Origin: Corynebacterium pollutisoli
GTDB taxonomy: Bacteria > Actinomycetota > Actinomycetes > Mycobacteriales > Mycobacteriaceae
DNA length: 64,000 bases
Direction: 5' to 3'
Assembly (NCBI RefSeq): GCF_900177745.1
Contig: NZ_FXAR01000008.1
Location: 88,264 to 152,263, forward strand
Shown here in pieces: positions 1 through 8,227 of the stretch. Under the pieces are notes generated by a model. That model was not told the DNA's origin. It did not search any database and saw only the letters and a program-made list of their open reading frames with translations. The translations under genes and the position numbers were made by a program. Every line of letters starts with the position of its first letter. Positions within the stretch are counted from its first letter, which is position 1.

Positions 1-195
1 CCGTTCTGCATGGTGTCCGCGGCCGCGACCACCCTGCTCTTCCTCCTCGAACTGACCGTCAAGAAGATCGGCGGCGCCCGCACCGCACCGGTGGTCAACC
101 CGGCCATCGCCGCCCCGATCATGATCGCGATCCCGCTGGTCATGGCCGTCGGCGCGATGTTCTCCCTCACGGTTCTGCCGCTGCCGGAGTTCTAG
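1..195 (+). CDS. C-terminal end of a membrane protein (partial)
   Basis: Only the last 64 codons lie in the window; the gene starts upstream of base 1. The visible part holds two hydrophobic stretches separated by a short basic turn (VKKIGGAR), the second one running from about PVVNPAIAAP to the end, which fits the last two helices of a polytopic inner-membrane protein. It ends in LPLPEF and is followed by a strong hairpin shared with the convergent metY. Too little is visible to name the family. A transporter is an inference from hydrophobicity only. Confidence 0.6.
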   Translation, partial: PFCMVSAAATTLLFLLELTVKKIGGARTAPVVNPAIAAPIMIAIPLVMAVGAMFSLTVLPLPEF

Positions 196-199
196 ACAC

Positions 200-255
200 C
201 GCTCATCGACGCCGTCCCGGTCCCTCATGTGGGACCGGGGCGGCGTCGATAAGCG
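200..255. terminator. Bidirectional terminator between convergent genes, carrying the GTCGATAAGC motif
   Basis: Arms 200-224 and 231-255 pair over 25 positions with one mismatch and one G-U pair around a 6-base loop. It lies between the stop codons of the upstream membrane gene and metY, so it can serve both. The right arm contains GTCGATAAGC (245-254) and the left arm a one-mismatch reverse copy, so the dispersed 10-mer of this window is built into the stem. Confidence 0.75.
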
Positions 256-259
256 GGCT

Positions 260-1531
260 TTAGGCCTGGGACTTCTCCAGGGCCTGCTCGATGTCGGCGA
301 TGATGTCGTCGACGTTCTCCAGGCCGACGGAGATACGCACCAGGCCGGGGGTGATGCCGACGGACGGCAGCTGCTCGTCCGGCACCTGGCGGTGGGTGGT
401 GGACGCCGGGTGGAGGACGCAGGAGCGGGCGTCGGCGACGTGCACCTGGCGGGAGACCAGCTCGAGGGCGTCCATGAACTTCACGCCGGCCTCGCGGCCG
501 CCCTTGATGTCGATGCACAGGACGCCGGAGTTGCCGGACAGGTACTTCTTGGCCAGCTCGTGGTACGGGGAGGACTCGAGGCCGGGGTAGCGGACGTCGG
601 CAAGCACGTCGTCGCGGCCAGCCAGGTACTCGGCGACCTTCTGGGCGTTCTCGCAGTGGCGCTGCATGCGCACGTCGAGGCTCTCCAGGGAGAGGTTGAG
701 CATGAACGCGGAGTGGGCGGCCGGGTAGGCGCCGAAGTCGCGCTGCAGCTGCATGCGGGCCTTGATGATGAACGGCGCGACGGCGTAGTCCTTTGTGTAG
801 ACGACGCCGTGGTAGGACTCGTCCGGCTCGGTGAAGCCGGGGAACTTGCCGTTGGTGTAGTCGAACTTGCCGGCGTCGACGATCATGCCGCCGACCTGCA
901 CGGCGTGGCCGTCGAGGTACTTGGAGGTGGAGTGGATGACCACGTCGGCACCGTGCTCGATCGGGCGGCACAGCATCGGGGTGGCGAAGGTGGAGTCGAT
1001 GATGAGCGGCACGCCCTGGTCGTGGGCGATGCGCGCGAACTTCTCGATGTCCAGCACGCTCATCGCCGGGTTACCGATGGTCTCACCGAACAGCGCCTTG
1101 GTGTTCGGCTTGAACGCGGCCGCGATCTCCTCCTCGGAGGCGTTCTGGTCGACGTAGATGACCTCGATGCCGAAACGCTTGAGGGTGGTGTGGAAGAGAT
1201 TGAGGGTGCCGCCGTAGATCTCGGAGGAGGCCACGAACGAGTCGCCGGCGGAGCACACGTTCATGATGGACAGCGCGGTCGCGGCCTGCCCGGAGGAGGT
1301 CGCCATCGCCGCGGCACCACCCTCGAGCTCCGCGATCTTCGACTCGACGGCCATGACGGTCGGGTTCGCGAAACGCGAGTAGATCAGCGCGTGGGTCGGC
1401 TCATCGAAGACGGCCGCGATGTCCTCGGAGGAGTCGAAGGTGTAGGTCGTGGACTGCACGATCGGCACCTGGCGGGGGTCCTTGTTGCCCGGGACGTAGC
1501 CGGCGTGGATGAGTTTGGTCTGGTTGTGCAT
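260..1531 (-). CDS. metY: O-acetylhomoserine sulfhydrylase
   Basis: PLP enzyme of the Cys/Met metabolism family (423 aa) that makes homocysteine from O-acetylhomoserine and sulfide in direct-sulfhydrylation methionine synthesis. The N-terminus (TKLIHAGYVPGNKDPRQVP), the YSRFANPTV segment, the lysine motif HSTSKYLDGH near residue 210 and the C-terminal VRISVGLE block are all typical. The ATG at 1531 has AAAGG about 13 bases upstream; longer upstream starts would give low-complexity extensions. Corynebacteria usually keep metX beside metY, but it is absent here. No McbR-type site (TAGAC-N6-GTCTA) was seen upstream. Discrimination from cystathionine gamma-synthase rests on overall pattern. Confidence 0.9.
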   Translation of the reverse strand: MHNQTKLIHAGYVPGNKDPRQVPIVQSTTYTFDSSEDIAAVFDEPTHALIYSRFANPTVMAVESKIAELEGGAAAMATSSGQAATALSIMNVCSAGDSFVASSEIYGGTLNLFHTTLKRFGIEVIYVDQNASEEEIAAAFKPNTKALFGETIGNPAMSVLDIEKFARIAHDQGVPLIIDSTFATPMLCRPIEHGADVVIHSTSKYLDGHAVQVGGMIVDAGKFDYTNGKFPGFTEPDESYHGVVYTKDYAVAPFIIKARMQLQRDFGAYPAAHSAFMLNLSLESLDVRMQRHCENAQKVAEYLAGRDDVLADVRYPGLESSPYHELAKKYLSGNSGVLCIDIKGGREAGVKFMDALELVSRQVHVADARSCVLHPASTTHRQVPDEQLPSVGITPGLVRISVGLENVDDIIADIEQALEKSQA

Positions 1532-1618
1532 GGTGAGGCAGACACCTTTCGGAGGCGACAGATTTCCTGAATGTAAACCTACCCCGGGGGGTTTGGCCCC
1601 GCGCCCCCGGTCCGCTCT

Positions 1619-1632
1619 TTGATCCACGTCAA
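1619..1632 (+). promoter_or_regulatory. FNR/NnrR-like box upstream of the ScdA-like gene
   Basis: TTGATCCACGTCAA is an almost perfect dyad TTGAT-N4-(A/G)TCAA, the form bound by FNR/CRP-family oxygen or nitric-oxide sensors. It lies 69 bases before the ATG at 1701. The binding protein is not in this window; the link to NO or redox control is an inference from the site shape and the downstream gene. Confidence 0.45.
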
Positions 1633-1700
1633 GGAGATCGCCGCCGCCGCTTCCTAATCTCAGAGATGTCAGACAGAGCAAGATTGAAAGGAAGAACATC

Positions 1701-1961
1701 ATGAACCACGCACTCGCCCAGGCGGTCCGGCTGGCCCCGGTCGTCGAGAAGGTCCACGGCGCCCACCACCCGGAGCTCACCCGCGTCCGCGAACTCACCC
1801 AGGCACTGGCCGACACCACCGACGACGCCCGCATCGACGGGTACTACGCGGAACTGCGCGCCGTCACCGACAACTACACCGTCCCGGAAGACGCCTGCGA
1901 AGGCTTCACCAGCCACTACCGGGCGCTGCAGGAATCGGAGCAGTTCTGGCAGAACCGGTGA
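1701..1961 (+). CDS. Small ScdA/RIC-like (hemerythrin-related) protein
   Basis: 86-aa soluble protein. Residues 14-35 (VVEKVHGAHHPELTRVREL) resemble the HHE region of di-iron iron-sulfur-cluster repair proteins (ScdA/YtfE), and the end (CEGFTSHYRALQESE) resembles their C-terminal helix. It is far shorter than the roughly 220-aa family and lacks the N-terminal DUF542 part and most of the later His/Glu ligands, so di-iron binding is uncertain. AAAGGAAG before the ATG serves as ribosome site. The FNR-like box upstream supports a role under NO or low oxygen. Could instead be a corynebacterial orphan family. Confidence 0.5.
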   Translation: MNHALAQAVRLAPVVEKVHGAHHPELTRVRELTQALADTTDDARIDGYYAELRAVTDNYTVPEDACEGFTSHYRALQESEQFWQNR

Positions 1962-1991
1962 TCTACGGATCCATATAAAACAGAGCGTCCT

Positions 1992-2013
1992 TCCTCCAAA
2001 TTGGGGTGGAGGA
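1992..2013 (+). terminator. Weak hairpin after the ScdA-like gene
   Basis: TCCTCCA and TGGAGGA (1992-1998 and 2007-2013) pair around an 8-base loop and are followed by TGCTTCT. It separates the ScdA-like gene from the restriction island. Modest stability and no clear T run, so termination is only probable. Confidence 0.35.
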
Positions 2014-2125
2014 TGCTTCTATCCATTCGGAGTCCCACACGCGCATTCTCTGTCACAATGAGAAGAGAAAAGAAACTTCTTACCCAACGTAACCGGTGGG
2101 TCTTACGGGCCACCCGGAGGCACGC

Positions 2126-4294
2126 ATGCAGGATCTGACGAATCTCCCCGACCTGGAGCTCAACTTCATCCGTCGCTGGCACACGGCACATATCCGAGAA
2201 TTCGAGAATTCACCCCCCACGGACCTCGGATGGCGGGCCCGCAACATCGGCCCGCACGCGCAGACCGGTCGGCGGCTTCTCGACACCCTGAAGATCGATC
2301 GCGACCTCTCCGCATTTCAGGCCGATAGTGACCGGTGGTCGAGAAGCTTCGCCTCGGGCTTTGCAGGCTTCGCCGGGCAGATGACGATCAATCAGATCAA
2401 CAAACGGACCACGGATCCCGAAGAAGCCGTCAGGGTTCTCAGCGATTCGCTCACGACACCCACCGATCTGGAGGATGCGCGCAACAAGATCAACTCCCTC
2501 GCCGAGTTTCTTGAACCCCTGAAGGTGCCCGCAGCTCGTGCGCCTTTTGTGGCCTCATATTTCTGGGCGCTGGACAATCCTGACATATGGCCAGTGGCCT
2601 GGACAATGTCAATTAGATACCTGCCCTATGTCACGGGGAGAAACGACTTCGACGATGAGGGAGCAAAATACGCCGACCTGTACCGGCTTGCCAAGGACAT
2701 AGACGGCGACATTCTCCGGTTTGAGGAGATAGCCGCCTGGTGGTTCAACGAGCAGCCAGTCGTCATCGATACTGTCCTTTGTGACCGCGCGCTCCTACGC
2801 GAAGAAAACCAGCTGGGCAGTGAAGATCCCGAACTCTACCGTGAGAACGCTCAAATGCTCGTCGCCGTGGCAGATCACATAGGTAAAGCGCTGTCAACGG
2901 ATGTCGCGTCCGCCGCAGGACGTGTCCTCGAAATCAAAAAGCCTTCTGTGAAGTGGACCAGAACCAGGTACCGCGGGGATATGTGGGTCGACTGGCGGGT
3001 ACCCGGGACCTACGGTCTCGCGCTACGGGTCTGGATCAACCGGCGGGGCATGTCGATCGGTCTGCGTCCCTACCTTCATTCCGAGGCTGGTGCCACCCAG
3101 GGGATGGTGGAAATCATCGAGCACAACCCGGTAGCTGGCTACGACGTCATCGCGGGCGGCAGATCGCAGATCGGGACCGACAAGGGTTACGTCGGTGGAG
3201 GATCCGGCGAGGTCATTTACGGCCGCTGGTTCGATCGCTCGGAGTTCGACACACTGGACCTCGCGGCGGAAGTGCTGAAGACCGCGGCCGACGTAGCTCC
3301 CCTCATGGCGATGTTGGGCGGTGCACCTGAACCGGCCTGCTCCGAGAGCCCAACGGATAGAGACGACGACACGCCCCCCGAAGCGGAGGCCGACCTTCTC
3401 GACGACCTGGCGGAGGAGCTTCTCGTCGACCGGGAGTTCCTGGACGAAATCATCGAACTTCTCGAGGACAAAGGTCAGGTCATCTTCTACGGCCCTCCGG
3501 GTACGGGTAAGACGTACTTCGCTCGTAAGCTGGCGGAGGCGTTGGTCGCCGATCCGGGGAACCGCCCGATCGTGCAGTTCCATCCGTCCACCACTTACGA
3601 GGACTTCTTCGAGGGTTACCGCCCGGCGACCAATGACGAAGGACAACTGAGTTACCACCTCAAGCCCGGCCCCCTGGCACAACTGGCGGAGAGGGCCCAC
3701 CGGTCACCTGAGGAACGCCACATCATGATCATCGACGAGATCAATCGTGCGAACCTTCCGAAGGTCCTCGGCGAACTCCTCTTCCTTCTCGAGTACCGGG
3801 GTACCCCGGTAAGTACCCTCTACCGCCCGGACGAGCCGTTCGCGCTTCCGGAGAATCTGTGGTTCATCGGCACGATGAACACTGCCGACCGTTCCATCGC
3901 GCTTATAGACGCCGCACTGCGTCGCCGTTTCCATTTCGTTCCGTTCTTCCCCAATCTGGGTCACATGAGCAAAATGCTCGACCGCTGGCTGGAACGAGAG
4001 GAAGAGAAACCGTGGGTCGGAGAGCTCGTACGACAGGTGAATGAAGAGCTGGAACTGGAACTCGGCGGCCCCCATCTGCAGCTCGGTGCCAGCCACTTCA
4101 TGAAACCCGGCATCGACAAACCATCCCTGCGCCGGATCTGGAAGTACAACATCGAGCCCTTCATCGAAGATCAGTTCTTCGGCGATCCGGAACGCATCGA
4201 GAAATTCCGATTCCAGGCGGTCTGGGAGCGCTTCGAGGACGTCGCCGGCGACATCACCGGGATCGATGGGCCGGACTCCCCACCGGTCGATTGA
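2126..4294 (+). CDS. mcrB: McrB-type AAA+ GTPase of a type IV (modification-dependent) restriction system
   Basis: 722-aa motor and specificity subunit. The C-terminal third is a McrB AAA+ domain: Walker A FYGPPGTGKT near residue 455, the STTYEDFFEGYRP segment, Walker B IMIIDEINR near 533 and the McrB signature MNTADRS near 584. McrB hydrolyses GTP and drives McrC cleavage of methylated DNA. The N-terminal 440 residues carry no domain I recognise and should recognise the modified base. The ATG at 2126 has GGAGG five bases upstream; an in-frame GTG at 2096 lacks one. The stop abuts mcrC. Base composition is more AT-rich than flanking genes, which suggests acquisition. Confidence 0.88.
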   Translation: MQDLTNLPDLELNFIRRWHTAHIREFENSPPTDLGWRARNIGPHAQTGRRLLDTLKIDRDLSAFQADSDRWSRSFASGFAGFAGQMTINQINKRTTDPEEAVRVLSDSLTTPTDLEDARNKINSLAEFLEPLKVPAARAPFVASYFWALDNPDIWPVAWTMSIRYLPYVTGRNDFDDEGAKYADLYRLAKDIDGDILRFEEIAAWWFNEQPVVIDTVLCDRALLREENQLGSEDPELYRENAQMLVAVADHIGKALSTDVASAAGRVLEIKKPSVKWTRTRYRGDMWVDWRVPGTYGLALRVWINRRGMSIGLRPYLHSEAGATQGMVEIIEHNPVAGYDVIAGGRSQIGTDKGYVGGGSGEVIYGRWFDRSEFDTLDLAAEVLKTAADVAPLMAMLGGAPEPACSESPTDRDDDTPPEAEADLLDDLAEELLVDREFLDEIIELLEDKGQVIFYGPPGTGKTYFARKLAEALVADPGNRPIVQFHPSTTYEDFFEGYRPATNDEGQLSYHLKPGPLAQLAERAHRSPEERHIMIIDEINRANLPKVLGELLFLLEYRGTPVSTLYRPDEPFALPENLWFIGTMNTADRSIALIDAALRRRFHFVPFFPNLGHMSKMLDRWLEREEEKPWVGELVRQVNEELELELGGPHLQLGASHFMKPGIDKPSLRRIWKYNIEPFIEDQFFGDPERIEKFRFQAVWERFEDVAGDITGIDGPDSPPVD

Positions 4295-4299
4295 AACGC

Positions 4300-5472
4300 A
4301 TGCCTGTCCTTTTCGAATACGGTTCGATCGAGCTGGATCTGAGCCGCCACCAGGCTGCGTCGCTCCATAAGACCGGCTACGTCGACGTCTCGCCGGTTGA
4401 CACCGGCCGGTGGAGGATCACCGCTTCCTCGCACGTCGGGTCGCTTGTGATGGGCGACCTCGAGATTCTCATCCGCCCGAAGATCAACCCGGAGAATCTC
4501 TTCCTGCTCCTGGAGCCCGGGCTGCCGAGAAGCGCGTGGCGCAAGGAGGCATTCGAGTACGGATCTTCCTCCGACCTGCTCCCCGCGGTCGTCTCCTTTT
4601 TCGCTCGCTCCGCGGAAACCACCCTCGGTCGCGGACTCCTCCGGTCCTACCAGAGGCGGGACGAATCCCTGCTGGCGTTGCGCGGTCGAATGGACGTCGT
4701 GCGACAGTTCAGACAGGCCGGGCTGGTCACGCCGGTGGCCTGCACCTACGACGACTTCACGGAGGACATTCCGGAGAATCAGATCCTCAAGGCAGCGGTG
4801 CGGGCTGCATCCCGGGTCCCCCGGCTCCGTCCGGAGGTCAGGCATCGGCTCATGCGTCAGCTCATCGCATTGGAGTCCGTCACCGATACACCTGTGGAGT
4901 CATCAGCAGTGGACGCTCTCCACTGGAACCGTCTCAACGAGCACTACAGACCCACTCTCCGGTTGGCACGCCTGATCCTGGCGAACCTGACGCTCACGGA
5001 CACCCCGGGGTCCACGTCCGCATCCTCTTTCATGGTCGACATGAACGATCTTTTCCAGAGATTCATGACGGAGCGGTTGCGCCGTGCGCTCCGGGGGCGG
5101 CTCGACGTCATCTCGGAACCGACCGTCCACCTGGGACATGGACGAGCCATCGCAATGAATCCGGACCTGGTGTTCCAGGCGCCAGGAGGACCAGTGCGTC
5201 ACGTCGGCGACCTGAAATACAAGATCTCCTCCGGCGCCCGTGCCCGCAGCGCCGACTATTACCAGCTGCTCGCCTACATCACTGCTCTGGATCTGCAGAC
5301 CGGCACGCTCATCTACTGCGGTTCCGAACACCACAGGTCCGTCCAGATCAGACACTCGGACAAGAAGCTGGTTGTTCAGACCATTGATCTGACTACGGAC
5401 CCGGACCAGGTGGAACAGCAGATGGCAGATCTGGCTCAGTCGATCATCGACCGCTCGAGTGCCGTCGGCTGA
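4300..5472 (+). CDS. mcrC: McrC-type endonuclease subunit
   Basis: 390-aa partner of McrB. It has the McrC layout: an N-terminal beta domain (to about 90, ending ILIRPKINPENLF), a central helical part with ENQILKAA, and a C-terminal PD-(D/E)xK nuclease with the acidic residue in MNPDLVF near 289 and the DLKYK catalytic lysine near 304-308. McrC binds the McrB hexamer and cuts DNA. The ATG at 4300 is used; an in-frame TTG at 4291 overlaps the mcrB stop (TTGA) and could couple translation. The 3' end overlaps a truncated gene on the other strand by 29 bases. Both catalytic halves look intact. Confidence 0.87.
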   Translation: MPVLFEYGSIELDLSRHQAASLHKTGYVDVSPVDTGRWRITASSHVGSLVMGDLEILIRPKINPENLFLLLEPGLPRSAWRKEAFEYGSSSDLLPAVVSFFARSAETTLGRGLLRSYQRRDESLLALRGRMDVVRQFRQAGLVTPVACTYDDFTEDIPENQILKAAVRAASRVPRLRPEVRHRLMRQLIALESVTDTPVESSAVDALHWNRLNEHYRPTLRLARLILANLTLTDTPGSTSASSFMVDMNDLFQRFMTERLRRALRGRLDVISEPTVHLGHGRAIAMNPDLVFQAPGGPVRHVGDLKYKISSGARARSADYYQLLAYITALDLQTGTLIYCGSEHHRSVQIRHSDKKLVVQTIDLTTDPDQVEQQMADLAQSIIDRSSAVG

Positions 5473-5671
5473 CGATCCCACCGGTCGTCTCCCCGGCAAG
5501 CAGGTCGAGGATGGACTCCCTGTCCCATCGCGTCCCGGAGGCCCCGATCTCCCCGAACTCCGGAGACAGGATCTCGCGCAGGCGTCCCCTGTCACTCCGG
5601 GTCGTACCGTCCTGCAGTTCGGCCTCCAGGTGAAGGACCGCCTCCACCTCGGCCCGGCACTGACCGCTCAC
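5444..5671 (-). pseudogene. Truncated DUF4440 (SnoaL/NTF2-like) gene at the island edge
   Basis: 75 codons. Residues 5-55 match the start of DUF4440 proteins (EVEAVLHLEAELQDG, LREILSPEFGEIGASGTRWDR, ILDLLAGE), a small NTF2-fold family usually 110-130 aa. The second half of the fold is missing; the frame runs into unrelated sequence and stops inside the end of mcrC. The GTG start overlaps the SulP stop (GTGA), so it was once the second gene of a SulP operon. The simplest reading is that insertion of mcrBC removed its 3' end. Confidence 0.6.
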
Positions 5672-7416
5672 GGCTCCACCACTTCCTTCGGCACCCCGTC
5701 GGGCCAACGGCCGTGGCGGGCCTGGTAGCGGTTGGCGTAGGCGCGGACGGCGGTGGGCAGGGTCTCGAAGATGTAGTCCTCACCCACCCGCTCGATGAAA
5801 CCGGTGGGTTCGAGGCGTCGGTAAAGATCCTGCTTGACGCGCGCCATGGCGAACTTGATGCCGCGCCGTTGCAGTTGGGCGCGCAGCTCATCGAGCGCGT
5901 CGACGGCGGTGAGGTCGATCTCCGTGTTGGCTTCGGCGTTGAGGAGGAACCACTGGACGGGGGTGTCGGACTCCGCGACAGCCTGCAGCGAGTGCTGCAC
6001 GAAGTCGTTGGCGTTGGCGAAGAAGATGGGGGCGTCGTAGCGGAAGACCAGCAGGCCGTCGACGGGGCGGGCGTTCTCGTAGTCGTCGAGGCTGTGCATG
6101 CCCGGCACACCCGGGGCGTAGCCGAGGACGTCGGCGTAGGGGCGGGTGATGCGGCGCAGCAGGTCGAGGATCGACAGGACGATGGCGAAACCGATGCCGG
6201 CCAGCACGCCGAAGATGACCACGGCCGCGGCAGTGGACAGGGTGATCACCAGCTCGCTCGTGCGGAAACGGGCGATGCGGATGATCTCCGGGATGTCGAT
6301 GAGCCTCGTGGCGGCATAGATGACCAGGGCCCCGAGCGCGGCGTCCGGGAAGGACTCCAGGACCGGGCCGGCGAACATGAGCACCATGACGACCAGCGCG
6401 ATGACCACCAGGGCGTGGACCTGGGTGCGGGAGCCGGCGGCGTCGCCAAGCACGGTACGGGAACCGGAGGACGACACGGGGAAACCCTGCACGAAACCGT
6501 TCGCCACGTTCGCGGCACCGAGCGCCAGGAGTTCCTGGTTGGAGTCGATGACCTCCCCGTTCCCCGAGGCGAAGGCGCGACCGGTGAGGATGTTGTCGGA
6601 GAAGCCGACGATCGCGATACCGGCGGCATAGGGCAGGATCACCCACACATCGACGAGGGTGAAATCGGGGACACGGAACGCGGGCAACCCCTGCGGCACC
6701 TCACCGATCACCGCGATTCCGTAACTGCGCAGGCTGAAGATCGACACGACCGCCGCCGCACCGAGCAGCACGAGCAGGGAACCCGGCAGCTTCGGGGCGA
6801 TCCACGCCGCCACGTAGAGGAGAACGAGGACACCGAGCGCAAGCAGGGCCGTCGGGATGTGCGCGTGCTCGAGCTTGCCGACGAAATCCACCACCTCCCG
6901 CCACGTGCTGTCACCCTCCACGTGCAGCTTGGTCACCTTGCCCAGCTGGCTGACGATCATGAGCACCGCGATGCCGATGAGGTAGCCGATGAGCACCGGG
7001 CGCGACAGCAGGGTGGTGACGAAACCCAGGCGCGCCAAGAACGCCCCGATGCAGACCACACCGACCGCGATGGCCAGCAGCGCCGCGACCTCGGCGTAGT
7101 ACTCGGGCCCGCCCGCCGCGCTGAGCAGCGCACCGACACCGGCCGCGGTCATCAGCGCCGTCGTCGACTCCGGGCCGATCGACAGCTTCCGTGATGTGCC
7201 GAGGAAGAAGTAGATGGCCATCGGCGCGAGGACCGCCCACAGGCCGACCACCGCGGGCAGCCCGGCGATGACGGCGTATGCCATGACCTGCGGCACCAGG
7301 TACGCGGCCACGGTGACACCCGCGACGACATCCCCGCTGAGCCACGAGCGCTCATACCGCTTCAGCGCGCCTATGCCGGGCAGAAACCGCTCCCACACTG
7401 GCCTGTCACTGGTCAT
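5668..7416 (-). CDS. SulP/SLC26-family anion permease with STAS domain
   Basis: 582 aa. The N-terminal 400 residues form the SulP transmembrane domain (VVAGVTVAAYLVPQVMAYAVIAGLP, then GFVQGFPVSSSGSRT around 300). The last 130 residues are a STAS domain (DGLLVFRYDAPIFFANANDF) on the cytoplasmic side. Members move sulfate, bicarbonate or dicarboxylates by proton or sodium symport; the substrate cannot be read here. The ATG at 7416 follows the usual MTSDRPVWERFLPG start. Divergent from the methyltransferase gene with 76 bases between, holding a one-base variant of the 10-mer at 7454. Confidence 0.88.
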   Translation of the reverse strand: MTSDRPVWERFLPGIGALKRYERSWLSGDVVAGVTVAAYLVPQVMAYAVIAGLPAVVGLWAVLAPMAIYFFLGTSRKLSIGPESTTALMTAAGVGALLSAAGGPEYYAEVAALLAIAVGVVCIGAFLARLGFVTTLLSRPVLIGYLIGIAVLMIVSQLGKVTKLHVEGDSTWREVVDFVGKLEHAHIPTALLALGVLVLLYVAAWIAPKLPGSLLVLLGAAAVVSIFSLRSYGIAVIGEVPQGLPAFRVPDFTLVDVWVILPYAAGIAIVGFSDNILTGRAFASGNGEVIDSNQELLALGAANVANGFVQGFPVSSSGSRTVLGDAAGSRTQVHALVVIALVVMVLMFAGPVLESFPDAALGALVIYAATRLIDIPEIIRIARFRTSELVITLSTAAAVVIFGVLAGIGFAIVLSILDLLRRITRPYADVLGYAPGVPGMHSLDDYENARPVDGLLVFRYDAPIFFANANDFVQHSLQAVAESDTPVQWFLLNAEANTEIDLTAVDALDELRAQLQRRGIKFAMARVKQDLYRRLEPTGFIERVGEDYIFETLPTAVRAYANRYQARHGRWPDGVPKEVVEP

Positions 7417-7492
7417 GACATTGACGGTACTCCCCGCCGCCACATGTGGGAACACTTATCGACGCCCCCGCACCCCGACTACACTCCCAGAC

Positions 7493-8143
7493 ATGTCTCC
7501 CCTGGTTACGCGGTTGTTCGCCACCCACGACCAGTTCGTCGCCACCCGCCCGCCCGGCGCGGACGAGGACGTCCACATGATCCCCGCGATCGTCGACCAC
7601 GTCATCTCCACACTCAGCGCCCCCGGCGACCTCGTCCTGGATCCTTTCGCCGGCTTCGGCACCACCCTGGCGCGCGCCGTGGCGTCGGGCCGTCGCGCTG
7701 CCGGCGTCGAACTACTCCCCGAGCGCGTCGCCCACATCCGCCGCGCGGTACCGTCCGCGTCGACCCTCGAGGGCGATGCCCGCTCCCTCTCCCTGCTTAT
7801 CGACGCCCCCGTCCACCTCATCCTCTCCTCCCCGCCGTACATGACGATCACCCACCACGAGGCGGATCCCCTCACCGCCTACGAGCACGACGGTGGCGAT
7901 TACGCGCGCTACCTGCGCGAACTCGGGTTGGTGGCGGCGCAGTGCGCGGAGCTGCTGGTGCCCGGCGGGCACCTCGTGTGGAACGTCGCCGACATCCTCC
8001 ACGAGGGTGACCACACCCCGCTCATCGACGACTGCGTCCGGGTCCTCTCCTCCCATCTCGAGCAGGTGGGCGTCGTCGAGATCTCGTGGGACCGCCTCCC
8101 GCACGACCTGACGCGGGACGCGCTGCTGGTGTTCAGGCGGTAA
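7493..8143 (+). CDS. Solo DNA (N4-cytosine/N6-adenine-type) methyltransferase
   Basis: 216-aa SAM-dependent methyltransferase. The SAM-binding motif DPFAGFGTT is at residues 50-58 and the catalytic SPPY at 113-116, followed by NVADIL and a C-terminal LVFRR strand. SPPY is typical of N4-cytosine and some N6-adenine amino-methyltransferases (PF01555-like). The SAM motif precedes the catalytic motif, opposite to the common beta-class order. No target recognition domain of normal size and no cognate nuclease adjoin it. RNA or another amino group remains possible as substrate. The ATG at 7493 has no clear ribosome site, so leaderless translation is plausible. Confidence 0.65.
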   Translation: MSPLVTRLFATHDQFVATRPPGADEDVHMIPAIVDHVISTLSAPGDLVLDPFAGFGTTLARAVASGRRAAGVELLPERVAHIRRAVPSASTLEGDARSLSLLIDAPVHLILSSPPYMTITHHEADPLTAYEHDGGDYARYLRELGLVAAQCAELLVPGGHLVWNVADILHEGDHTPLIDDCVRVLSSHLEQVGVVEISWDRLPHDLTRDALLVFRR

Positions 8144-8227
8144 AGAATCCCGCCAAGCCCCATTTCCGACGCTTCGGAGGGGCCCAAAAAGTATGCTTTG
8201 CCGCGTGAGACGATCCGGCCGGGCTGC

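Noticed and set aside
227..1570. Long open frame antisense to metY (447 codons)
   Set aside because: A by-product of high GC3 in metY; the translation is low-complexity (Val/Gly/Asp/Arg) with no domain, and metY is certain on the other strand.
5713..7194. 493-codon open frame antisense to the SulP permease
   Set aside because: Asp/Glu/His/Arg-rich shadow of a membrane-protein gene; no start signal or family similarity.
7795..7804. TTATC-containing motif as DnaA boxes
   Set aside because: The motif shares only TTATC with the DnaA box TTATCCACA; the rest differs consistently and the copies are scattered over 60 kb, not clustered at an origin.
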